Below are positions 19,858 to 27,758 of a DNA stretch of 64,000 bases, in pieces. Source of the DNA: Caloranaerobacter azorensis DSM 13643 (GTDB lineage: Bacteria > Bacillota > Clostridia > Tissierellales > Thermohalobacteraceae); NCBI RefSeq assembly GCF_900129995.1, contig NZ_FQXO01000010.1, positions 1-64,000 on the forward strand, in the 5' to 3' direction. The notes below the pieces were generated by a model, which was given only the letters and a program-made list of their open reading frames with translations, had not been told where the DNA came from and did not search any database. Position numbers and translations under genes: made by a program. The first letter of the stretch is position 1, and the number at the start of each line of letters is the position of its first letter.

Positions 19858-19931
19858 AATCTAGTGCCGAAATCTACTTACTGCTTTGTGATTAGGAACT
19901 GTAGCAGTGGGAGAGGGGAGGGAAGAAGCAG

Positions 19932-20114
19932 ATGACACAGGTAAGAGTTAAAGAGAACGAATCACTAGATAGTGCTCTTAGAAGATTTAAAAGACAATGT
20001 GCTATTGCTGGCGTTCTTTCTGAAGTAAGGAAGAGAGAGCATTATGAAAAGCCTAGCGTAAGACGTAAGAAAAAAGCCGAAGCAGCTAGAAGAAAAAATA
20101 AGAAAAGAAGATAA
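19932..20114 (+). CDS. rpsU: 30S ribosomal protein S21
   Basis: S21 of the small ribosomal subunit, near the anti-Shine-Dalgarno end of 16S rRNA. The 60 residues have the family core [15 protein letters not shown] and a very basic C-terminus ([17 protein letters not shown]). The start ATG follows the purine stretch GGGGAGGGAAG. It is followed after 11 nt by yqeY, the usual Firmicute order. Confidence 0.98.
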   Translation: MTQVRVKENESLDSALRRFKRQCAIAGVLSEVRKREHYEKPSVRRKKKAEAARRKNKKRR

Positions 20115-20125
20115 GAGGTGGTTTA

Positions 20126-20569
20126 ATGTCCTTTAAGGAAAGGTTAATGGCAGATTTAAAAGCCTCTATGAAAAACAAGGATAAGGTCCGCAAAGATGTT
20201 ATTACAATGGTAAGAGCTGCTATTAAACAAAGAGAAGTTGATGAGAGAATTGAGTTAAATGATGAGGACATTATAGAACTTATTGCTAAACAAGTAAAAC
20301 AAAAGAAAGATGCTTTAAAGGATTTTGAAAAAGGCGGAAGACAAGACCTTGTAGAGCTTACTCAAAAAGAGATTGATATATTAATGGAATATCTGCCTAA
20401 ACAACTATCAGAAGATGAAATTGATGAAATAGTTAAAGCTGCTATAGAGGAAATCGGCGCTAGTACTATGAAAGACATGGGTAAAGTGATGTCTTATGTG
20501 ATGCCTAAAGTAAAAGGCAGAGTAGATGGAAGTTTAGTTAATAAGATTGTTAGACAATATTTAAAATAG
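20126..20569 (+). CDS. yqeY: GatB/YqeY domain protein
   Basis: A 147-residue helical protein of the YqeY family, related to the tail domain of GatB, which binds tRNA in amidotransferases. The family pattern is clear in MSFKERLMADLKASMKNKD, KEIDILMEYLPKQLSE near 87 and KDMGKVMSYVMPKVKGRVDG near 120. No catalytic residues are known; a tRNA-related role is inferred from the domain. The ATG follows AAGAGGTGG. It shares a unit with rpsU and ends at a strong terminator. In Bacillus the next genes are yqeZ and yqfA; here a 9.5-kb island intervenes. Confidence 0.95.
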   Translation: MSFKERLMADLKASMKNKDKVRKDVITMVRAAIKQREVDERIELNDEDIIELIAKQVKQKKDALKDFEKGGRQDLVELTQKEIDILMEYLPKQLSEDEIDEIVKAAIEEIGASTMKDMGKVMSYVMPKVKGRVDGSLVNKIVRQYLK

Positions 20570-20574
20570 ATTAT

Positions 20575-20606
20575 AAACCTGGGTATTTAAATATCCAGGT
20601 TTTTTT
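20575..20606 (+). terminator. Intrinsic terminator after yqeY
   Basis: Near-perfect stem AAACCTGG...CCAGGTTT with one G-U pair, followed by six or more T residues. It marks the end of conserved rpsU-yqeY and the left boundary of the accessory island. Confidence 0.85.
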
Positions 20607-20692
20607 AAATGAAAAAAGTTAAGAAAAATTAATAAAGATGTTAAGAAATATTAAAATAAACAGAATTAAGAGGATTTATTTAACATAAATAG

Positions 20693-20851
20693 AATAAAGT
20701 TATAAATAAAAGAATCAATGCTGATTTAAACGTAGCAAGGAATATATGTGCACAGCAAAGATATAAAATAGGAGGTGAAAACCGTTGGCTTAATGTTAAG
20801 CTGTGTAATCCTATCAAAGTAGAAAGCGACGTTAAGTTTGTAGGCTTATAG
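20693..20851 (+). pseudogene. TnpB (IS605/IS1341 OrfB) C-terminal remnant
   Basis: The frame from 20693 to the TAG at 20849 has no start codon of its own. It encodes NKRINADLNVARNI followed by about 35 residues ending VESDVKFVGL. NADLN-ARNI is the end of the RuvC-like and zinc-ribbon region of TnpB, with the catalytic aspartate in ADLNAARNI-type motifs. The rest of tnpB is missing and an in-frame TAG stands at 20690. The following sequence keeps features of an IS605-type right end. So this is a decayed transposon end lying just upstream of the first solute-binding protein gene. Confidence 0.75.
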
Positions 20852-20877
20852 CTTCATAATAGGAGTATCGGAGAAGA

Positions 20878-20945
20878 CCTATAAATTTATAAAGATTTAT
20901 AGGTATGTGTTGCTTTCTATAAAGTTTTTATAAATATAAGTCAAC
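20878..20945 (+). mobile_element. IS200/IS605-type right-end hairpin and candidate cleavage site
   Basis: A perfect 9-bp stem, CCTATAAAT (20878-20886) with ATTTATAGG (20895-20903), loop 8 nt, follows the tnpB remnant at the distance expected for a right-end palindrome. TCAAC at 20941-20945 resembles the right cleavage tetra/pentanucleotide of this family. If that is the edge, the element ends only 8-9 nt before the ATG of the next gene. The whole stretch could also be the 3' guide-RNA scaffold that TnpB elements encode. Confidence 0.5.
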
Positions 20946-20953
20946 GGATTAAC

Positions 20954-22261
20954 ATGAAAAGAGTAATTGCTATAATTTTATGTTTAACGTTAGTATTATC
21001 ATTAATTGGATGTACTTCTACTGAAAATAGTTCAAGTACAAAAAACAAAGAAATAACAATACTTATGTATGGTAGTCCATATGAGGAGTTTGGGGCAGCA
21101 TTTAATACATATAAAGAAAAATTCGAGAGGGAAAATGGGATAAAAGTAAAATTTGACGCGATAGATACAGAAAACAAAATGAGGTCTAAATTATATTTAA
21201 AAGACGGTCCTACTCTAATATATATAGGACCATGGGAATTTTATGGTAATTTTGTGAAAACGGGGATAGCTTTAAAGGTAGATGATAAATTAAAAAATTA
21301 TGCAAAAATATATGATAGCATTAAGGATGAGAATGGCTATTTTGTTCCGATAGGTATGGCTCACTATCCTGTATTATTAAACAGAAGAGTTTTCGAAAAG
21401 TTGGGAATAGAGGAGCCAGGACTAGATTGGACTAGAGAAGATTATTTTAGAATAAGAGAAAAGTGGTTAGATGAGGAACCTCAGAATTTTACACCATTTT
21501 TATTCAAGGAACTCATTGGAAACGTTATGGAAGAATTAGAAATATATGATTTAGAAAATAACAGAATTAATATTGATAAATCAAAAATGATAGAATACAT
21601 AAAGAAATTGAAGGATGAGCTACATTCCGGTAGGTATATTTTAAATGACAATTATACATTTGAAAACTATTATAAAATGTTTTTCGAAATAAGATCAGAA
21701 GAATATAAGAAAGTAAGAGAAATGGTTTCATATAATGAGACAAATAGTATAAGGAGGCAGTTTTACGCTAAGAATGCATTGAATTCCCTCGGGAATAGCC
21801 TTGAAATGGATGTAAGAGAACATATTATTTTACCGCAAGTTATTGATAAATTTAATGAATTAGTATTATGGGGATTTGTTGTTAATAAAAACGGAAAAAA
21901 TATTGACTTAGGTTTAGAATTTTTAAATGGGTTGTTGAGCGATGAAGTACAGCTAGAACTATTCAAAAAGAAGCGGGATTATCCTGTGAATAAAGATATA
22001 GAAGATGAAATCGAAAAAATAGAAAAAGATAATAATGTAAACGAAAAATCTATTGCTTTGAGGAAATACGTATTAAGTAAGATAAAAAGTGGAGATTATA
22101 AATCATTGAATAGTTATAACGATAAGTATTTAATTATAGATTCAGAATTAACTCGTAATATAATAAAATTTGTTTTTGCAGATAAAGATTATACAGATGA
22201 AGAGATGGTCAAAGAAATAGAAAAATTTGAAAACAAGCTAAATATGTGGTTAAATGAGTAG
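20954..22261 (+). CDS. Extracellular solute-binding lipoprotein, paralog 1
   Basis: Lipoprotein with a signal peptide and lipobox LIGC (Cys20). The mature part fits family 1 solute-binding proteins of carbohydrate-type ABC importers: EITILMYGSP at the start, GPTLIYIGPWE near 80, YFVPIGMAHYPVLLNRRVF near 132 and WGFVVNKNGK near 305. The 435-residue protein ends in KLNMWLNE, a tail shared with two paralogs downstream. The ligand is unknown. The ATG has a poor ribosome binding site; its upstream DNA is the IS605-type end. The matching permeases are encoded 4 kb downstream, and no ATPase is present nearby. Confidence 0.8.
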   Translation: MKRVIAIILCLTLVLSLIGCTSTENSSSTKNKEITILMYGSPYEEFGAAFNTYKEKFERENGIKVKFDAIDTENKMRSKLYLKDGPTLIYIGPWEFYGNFVKTGIALKVDDKLKNYAKIYDSIKDENGYFVPIGMAHYPVLLNRRVFEKLGIEEPGLDWTREDYFRIREKWLDEEPQNFTPFLFKELIGNVMEELEIYDLENNRINIDKSKMIEYIKKLKDELHSGRYILNDNYTFENYYKMFFEIRSEEYKKVREMVSYNETNSIRRQFYAKNALNSLGNSLEMDVREHIILPQVIDKFNELVLWGFVVNKNGKNIDLGLEFLNGLLSDEVQLELFKKKRDYPVNKDIEDEIEKIEKDNNVNEKSIALRKYVLSKIKSGDYKSLNSYNDKYLIIDSELTRNIIKFVFADKDYTDEEMVKEIEKFENKLNMWLNE

Positions 22262-22302
22262 AAATTAAAGCTAAATTAATCGTTAAAGAAGGGAGAATAA
22301 TA

Positions 22303-23154
22303 ATGTTGGAAGCAGGATTAGTATTAGAAGGCGGTGGAATGAGAGGTTGTTATACTTCAGGAGTTTTAGATTTTTTTATGGAAAAGGATTTATATTTTCC
22401 TTATATTATAGGAGTTTCTGCAGGGGCATGCAATGCCTCGTCTTATATTTCAAGACAAAAAGGTAGAAGTATAAAAATTAATCTTGATTATGCCCAAGAT
22501 GATAGATATATTAGTTATAAAAATTTAATAATCAAAAGAAGTCTTTTTGGTATGGATTTTATATTTGACGAAATACCTAATAAACTTATACCATTTGATT
22601 TTGAAACTTTTAATGAAGCAAAAGAAAAATTTATTATAGTGGCTACTGATTGTAAAACAGGACAGCCTGTATATTTTGATAAAGATGAATGTGAAGATGT
22701 AGTTAAAGCCATTAAGGCTTCTAGTAGTTTACCATTTGTAGCTCCGATTGTTGAAATGAATGGGAAATTTTTGTTAGATGGAGGGATAGCAGATCCTTTA
22801 CCTATAAAGAAGTCGATAGAAGACGGAAATAAGAAAAATGTTATTGTTTTGACTAGAAATAAAGGTTATAGGAAGAGTCCTTTTAAGTTGAGAAAATTAT
22901 TGAAGGTTATGTATTCTGAATATCCTGGGTTAATAAATGCAATGCTTAATAGATATAAAGTGTATAATAGTACATTAGAATATATTGAAAAATTAGAATC
23001 AGAAAAGAAAGTTTTTGTAATTAGGCCAACTAAAAATATGAAAGTAGATAGGATTGAAAGAGATGTGAACAAACTAAAAGAATTATATGAGATGGGATAT
23101 GAAGATGCAAAGAGATGCTATGATGAAATGATGAACTGGATTTGCGAGGAATAG
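22303..23154 (+). CDS. Patatin-like phospholipase family protein
   Basis: Patatin-fold acyl hydrolase. The oxyanion glycine run LEGGGMRG is at 9-15 and the nucleophile motif GVSAG has Ser39. The dyad aspartate lies in LLDGGIADP near 159. The 283 residues resemble the bacterial YjjU-type patatins, cytosolic or membrane-associated, for which lipid substrates are assumed. There is no signal peptide. It lies between two solute-binding protein genes and is preceded by GGGAG, 42 nt after paralog 1, so it is probably cotranscribed. Its role with a transporter is not obvious. Confidence 0.88.
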   Translation: MLEAGLVLEGGGMRGCYTSGVLDFFMEKDLYFPYIIGVSAGACNASSYISRQKGRSIKINLDYAQDDRYISYKNLIIKRSLFGMDFIFDEIPNKLIPFDFETFNEAKEKFIIVATDCKTGQPVYFDKDECEDVVKAIKASSSLPFVAPIVEMNGKFLLDGGIADPLPIKKSIEDGNKKNVIVLTRNKGYRKSPFKLRKLLKVMYSEYPGLINAMLNRYKVYNSTLEYIEKLESEKKVFVIRPTKNMKVDRIERDVNKLKELYEMGYEDAKRCYDEMMNWICEE

Positions 23155-23184
23155 AAAATTTAATGTTTATGAGGTGATATTTTT

Positions 23185-24504
23185 GTGCCTAAAATTGTAT
23201 TTTTACTTTTATCTATGTTATTATTTTTAGTTGGCTGTACAGACGAAACTATATCAAAACTTGAACCAGATGCACAGAAAGAAATAACAATATTAATACA
23301 AGAGCCAATTAACCCAATCATAGAAAGCTATAAATTCAAATTTGAAAATTCAAAGGGTGTAAAAGTCAAATTCGATATAATAGATGCAGATACATTAGAT
23401 GACTACATAAAAAAACTAAACATAAATCTGTATTTAAAGAATGGTCCAACTCTTATCTATTTACCCCAGTATTTTTTTTATCAGAGTTATATAGATAGCG
23501 GTGTAGCATTAGAAGTTACAGATAGAATTACTAATCTTGAAAAAATATACGATAGTTTAAAAGAAGAAAAAGTTTATTATGTTCCTATTGGGATGTATTA
23601 TGTTGCGAAAATATTAAATAAAAGCACGTTAGATGAGCTTGATGTTAAAGAGCCTAGTCTTGATTGGACTAAAGATGATTATTTAAAGATTAAAGAGAAA
23701 TGGTTATCTAAAAAGCCAAGATATTTTACTTTTAAAGATTATGACGAGATTATTAAAGAGCCTTTATATAATCTGAAAATAATAGAAGAAAACAATAAGA
23801 TTAGTATAAACAATTTGAAAATTAAAGAATTTATAAAAAATACAAGAGAAAAAATATTTTCAGGTAAATACATTTTAAAAGACTATTCTTATGAAAATTA
23901 CTACAAAATTTTTGTAGAAGGTATAAATACATCAGAATATCGAAGAGTTTTAAGATTTTTACGACTTGTAGATAAAGAAATTTTGGTTCGGAATTTAGGA
24001 ATAAATGCATTTGAAACAAAACGAGTAAGTGAAATGATAGATAAAGGAGATGCAATAATACTTCCAGAAGTAATTAACGAAAATAACAGTTTTTTTACTT
24101 GGGGTTTTATAGTAAACAGGAATGGTAAAAATACAAATTTAGGGATAGAATTTATTAATGGTTTATTAAGTGATGAAGTACAGCTTTCTATGTATGGTAA
24201 TGGTAAATTGTTTGGAGGTTTTTATCCAGTAAATAAAGAAATAGAAAGTAAAATAGATAAAATAGATGAAATTTATAATTATAACAAGAAAGCTGTAGAA
24301 TTGAAAAAATTTATATTAGAAAAAATAAAAAAGAGTAAAATAAGACCTTATAATTATGATGACAGAATACATCAAGAACTTTATGATATGCTTCATAGAG
24401 ACTTATTTAAATTTATTTTTGTGGACAAGCCTTATAAAGATGAAGAGTTAAGTAGAGAATTGCAGAAATTAGAGGATAAATTAAATATGTGGTTGAATGA
24501 GTAA
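23185..24504 (+). CDS. Extracellular solute-binding lipoprotein, paralog 2
   Basis: Second member of the paralog set, 439 residues. The signal peptide ends in the lipobox FLVGC (Cys18). The mature protein follows paralog 1 through EITILIQEP, GPTLIYLPQYF, YYVPIGMYYVAKILNK and WGFIVNRNGK, and ends KLNMWLNE. It is closer to paralog 3 than to paralog 1: both have HQELYDMLHRDLFKFIF near the end. The GTG start follows GAGGTGA with 9-nt spacing. The repeated genes suggest local duplications with divergence of the binding site. Confidence 0.8.
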   Translation: MPKIVFLLLSMLLFLVGCTDETISKLEPDAQKEITILIQEPINPIIESYKFKFENSKGVKVKFDIIDADTLDDYIKKLNINLYLKNGPTLIYLPQYFFYQSYIDSGVALEVTDRITNLEKIYDSLKEEKVYYVPIGMYYVAKILNKSTLDELDVKEPSLDWTKDDYLKIKEKWLSKKPRYFTFKDYDEIIKEPLYNLKIIEENNKISINNLKIKEFIKNTREKIFSGKYILKDYSYENYYKIFVEGINTSEYRRVLRFLRLVDKEILVRNLGINAFETKRVSEMIDKGDAIILPEVINENNSFFTWGFIVNRNGKNTNLGIEFINGLLSDEVQLSMYGNGKLFGGFYPVNKEIESKIDKIDEIYNYNKKAVELKKFILEKIKKSKIRPYNYDDRIHQELYDMLHRDLFKFIFVDKPYKDEELSRELQKLEDKLNMWLNE

Positions 24505-24538
24505 TTAGCTGATATATAAGAAATAGGAGAGTGGTTTA

Positions 24539-25921
24539 TTGTATAAAAATGTGAAAAGATTAAGTTTTGTGATGATGATATTTTTAATAATAATTGGTAT
24601 TTATATAAATTTAAATAAAAACACTGGCATGATAAACTTTCAAGATGATACAGAAAATGAAATTACTATAATTGTTTGGAATAAAGTATTAGAAACAGAA
24701 ATTCCTAGTTTTATAAGTATATTAGATTATTACATACCTAAATTTAAAGAAGAGAATAATGTGGAAGTTAGATATGAAATTGTTTATGCAAATACTTATG
24801 AGGATTTTATAAAAAAAAGAAATTTTAAGTTGTATCAAAAAAATGGACCTACTTTAATACCGATTGTACGGAATGGGATAAATGAAAAAATATTGGAACG
24901 ATATGTTAAAAGTGGGGTAGCGTTAGAACTTACAGATAAAATATCTTATTTGAGTAAGATATACGATGGTCTAAAAGAGGAAAAAGTTTATTATGTACCC
25001 ATTGGGATGTCATATACTGCTATGGTGCTTAATAAAAACTTATTAGATAAATTTGTAATAGAAGAACCTAATTTTGATTGGACAAAGGAAGATTATCTAA
25101 ATATTAAAGAGAAGTGGCTCTCTTTAGAACCTAGGCATTTTACAAAGAGAGATTATATTGATATTGTAAAAGGACCATTATATGAACTTAAGTTAATAGA
25201 TGATAATAATAAGATAAAATTAAATACTTTAGAGGTTAAGAATTTTATAAAAAATGCTAGAAGTAAGATATTTTCAGATAGTTATATATTAAGCAAGGAT
25301 TTTTCATATAAGGATTATTATAAAATTTTTGTTGAAGGTATAGTTACGCCTGAATGGGAAAAAGCAATGAGATTTTATAAAAGTATAGAAAGGGAATGTT
25401 TAGTTTCAACGTTAGGGGTAAATATTTTTGAAACGCAGCAGATAAGTGAAAAAATAGACAGAGAGAATGTATTGATTCTTCCAGAGGTAATAGAAGGGAA
25501 TAATAATTTTTATACATGGGGTTTTATAGTAAATAAACATGGTAAAAACGTAGAAAAAGGTATTGAATTTGTTAATGGATTGTTAAATGATGATATTCAG
25601 TTTTTGATGTACAATGCTGGAGCATTAACTGGTAATTTTTATCCAGTGAACAAAGACATACAAAATAAAATAGAAAAGTTGGATATTAAATATAGTTACA
25701 ACGAAAAGGCTATAAAACTGAAAATGTATATATTAGATATGTTGAGAAAATGTAATATAAAACCTTATTCTTTTGATACTGTAATACATCAAGAACTCTA
25801 TGATATGCTTCATAGAGACTTATTTAAATTTATCTTTGCAGACAAGCCTTATACAGATGAAAAGTTGAGCAGAGAACTACAGAAATTGGAACATAAATAT
25901 AATATGTGGTTAAATGAGTGA
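24539..25921 (+). CDS. Solute-binding protein, paralog 3, membrane-anchored without lipobox
   Basis: Third paralog, 460 residues, with TIIVWNKVLE, GPTLIPIV, YYVPIGMSYTAMVLNK, WGFIVNKHGK and the C-terminal NMWLNE. Unlike its relatives the N-terminus has no lipobox cysteine. A hydrophobic segment (about 9-25) is followed by NLNKNTG, so it is likely held by an uncleaved helix or is secreted. The start is a TTG behind GGAGAGTGG. It is followed by 194 nt without a gene, then the permeases. The shared scaffold points to one ligand class seen by three receptors. Confidence 0.78.
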   Translation: MYKNVKRLSFVMMIFLIIIGIYINLNKNTGMINFQDDTENEITIIVWNKVLETEIPSFISILDYYIPKFKEENNVEVRYEIVYANTYEDFIKKRNFKLYQKNGPTLIPIVRNGINEKILERYVKSGVALELTDKISYLSKIYDGLKEEKVYYVPIGMSYTAMVLNKNLLDKFVIEEPNFDWTKEDYLNIKEKWLSLEPRHFTKRDYIDIVKGPLYELKLIDDNNKIKLNTLEVKNFIKNARSKIFSDSYILSKDFSYKDYYKIFVEGIVTPEWEKAMRFYKSIERECLVSTLGVNIFETQQISEKIDRENVLILPEVIEGNNNFYTWGFIVNKHGKNVEKGIEFVNGLLNDDIQFLMYNAGALTGNFYPVNKDIQNKIEKLDIKYSYNEKAIKLKMYILDMLRKCNIKPYSFDTVIHQELYDMLHRDLFKFIFADKPYTDEKLSRELQKLEHKYNMWLNE

Positions 25922-26115
25922 TTAAAACATAATGTGTAATAAATATTAAAAAATAGTAACAATTACTTTTGGAAGAAGGATTATTTTAACAGTAATAGAA
26001 TATATAATGAAAAAAATGAGAATAAATTATCAAATTAGAAAACAAAAGTAGTCGTGCCATATTCGCAAAATTTAAAATATTCAAACTCAAACTAAAAGTA
26101 GACTTGAGGTGGAGT

Positions 26116-26940
26116 ATGTTAAAAAAAATAAGAAAATCTAAAGGTTTTTTATTTATATTACCTAGTCTAATAGGTTTCTCAATTTTATATATTATCCCTT
26201 TTATTTTGGGTTTAAGATATTCTGTAAGCAGAAGTGGTTTTGATAATACTTTTGTTGCATTTAAAAATTATAATGATGTGTTTAAGAGCAATGCATTTAA
26301 TTTAGCATTAAAAAATACAGCGTTATTTATGGGTATTGCTATACCACTCATTATTATTATTTCTTTTATATTAGCTTTAATAATTTATGAGATAAACGCA
26401 CCAAAATTTATAAAATTATTTATTATACTTCCTATGGCGATACCTTCGGGTACAGTAGCTGGTTTTTTTAGAAAAGTGTTTGGAACTGGAGGATTCAATT
26501 TAATAAATACAGAATATGCAATGATAGTAGTAGTATTAATATTTATTTGGAGAAATACAGGTTATAATCTGATAATATATCTAGCTGGGCTGTCGCAATT
26601 AAGAAAAGAAATAATAGAAGCCTCTATGATTGATGGAGCGAATTACTTTCAGAGGCTATGGCATATTATTATTCCACTTATTACGCCTACGACAGTATTT
26701 GTTGGAATAGTAACTATAATTAATTCATTTAAAGTATTTAAAGATATATTTATATTACAAGGAAACTATCCAAATCCAAAAATATATATGTTACAGCATT
26801 ATATGAATAATAAATTTAGAGATCTTCAGTATGAAAAATTAACATCTGCAGCTTATGTATTTGCAGCAGTAATATTTGTTTTCGCTTTCTTACTGTTCTA
26901 TTTTGATAGAAAACATGCAAGAAAAGTAGGTGAAAGTTAA
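26116..26940 (+). CDS. Carbohydrate-type ABC transporter permease (MalF/UgpA-like)
   Basis: Integral membrane subunit with about six helices. The cytoplasmic EAA loop reads EASMIDGANYFQRLWHIIIP near 180, which docks the ATPase in importers of the MalFG type. The 274 residues are standard for UgpA-like permeases. The start is ATG 26116, behind GAGGTGG; an in-frame TTG 12 nt earlier precedes that site. It is separated by 2 nt from its partner permease. No ATP-binding subunit is in the window, so it may use a shared MsmK-type ATPase. Confidence 0.92.
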   Translation: MLKKIRKSKGFLFILPSLIGFSILYIIPFILGLRYSVSRSGFDNTFVAFKNYNDVFKSNAFNLALKNTALFMGIAIPLIIIISFILALIIYEINAPKFIKLFIILPMAIPSGTVAGFFRKVFGTGGFNLINTEYAMIVVVLIFIWRNTGYNLIIYLAGLSQLRKEIIEASMIDGANYFQRLWHIIIPLITPTTVFVGIVTIINSFKVFKDIFILQGNYPNPKIYMLQHYMNNKFRDLQYEKLTSAAYVFAAVIFVFAFLLFYFDRKHARKVGES

Positions 26941-26942
26941 TT

Positions 26943-27758
26943 ATGAAAAAAATATTGCTTGTGTTGATTTTTATAATATCTCTTTTATACGTATTTCCGA
27001 TAATATATACATTTACGAATTCTTTTATGACGGAGAGTCAAATTAATGCTGAAAATATACAGATTATACCTGATGAGTTTAATTTGCAACAGTATTATTC
27101 TATTGTAACTAATAAAGCAGAGTATTTTAAATTTTTTATGAATTCTGTCAAGTTAACTGTTATTATAATAGTTGGACAAATAGTGATAGGGATTTTTGCA
27201 GCATTTGCCTTTGCAAAGATGGAATTTCCAGGAAGGGATTTGATATTTGTAATATATATTTTAGCAGTACTACTTCCATTTCAAGTAACTTTAGTACCTA
27301 ATTATCTTGTGTTAGATAAAATACATAGAGTTTTGAATATAAAAATACTTGATACACATATAGCGATTATTTTACCGGGTATTTTTTCATCATTCGGAGT
27401 TTTTTTATTAAGACAGTTTGTAAGAGGTATACCTAACGATATAATTGAAGCGGCAAGAATTGATGGAGCAGGATATGGCAAAATTTTATTTAAAGTAGTT
27501 TTACCTGTAATAAAACCTGCAGTTTTTTCGTTGGTTATTCTTACTTTTATAGATAATTGGAACTTGATTGAACAAGCTATTATTTTTATAGATACTCCTT
27601 CGAAGTTACCATTATCAGTATTTTTGGAAAATATCTATTATGGTGATTATAAAGTGTTTTATGCTGGCGCAGTACTTTATATTGTCCCTGCCCTATTAAT
27701 ATTTATTAAAGGTGAAGATTATTTGAAAGAGGGTCTAACAGTAGGAGGTATGAAGTGA
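26943..27758 (+). CDS. Carbohydrate-type ABC transporter permease (MalG/UgpE-like)
   Basis: Second membrane subunit of the pair. It has the N-terminal helix typical of the family (about 4-22) and the EAA loop EAARIDGAGYGKILFKVVLP near 175. The 271 residues are normal. The ATG follows GGTGA inside the preceding gene, and the stop codon overlaps the start of the HlyD-like gene (TGATG), showing tight coupling of an importer-type permease to an efflux-type adaptor. Confidence 0.92.
   Translation: MKKILLVLIFIISLLYVFPIIYTFTNSFMTESQINAENIQIIPDEFNLQQYYSIVTNKAEYFKFFMNSVKLTVIIIVGQIVIGIFAAFAFAKMEFPGRDLIFVIYILAVLLPFQVTLVPNYLVLDKIHRVLNIKILDTHIAIILPGIFSSFGVFLLRQFVRGIPNDIIEAARIDGAGYGKILFKVVLPVIKPAVFSLVILTFIDNWNLIEQAIIFIDTPSKLPLSVFLENIYYGDYKVFYAGAVLYIVPALLIFIKGEDYLKEGLTVGGMK

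Noticed and set aside
25922-26115. 194-nt gap before the permeases as a possible regulatory RNA
   Set aside because: No stable stem, T-box or riboswitch motif, or good promoter could be found.
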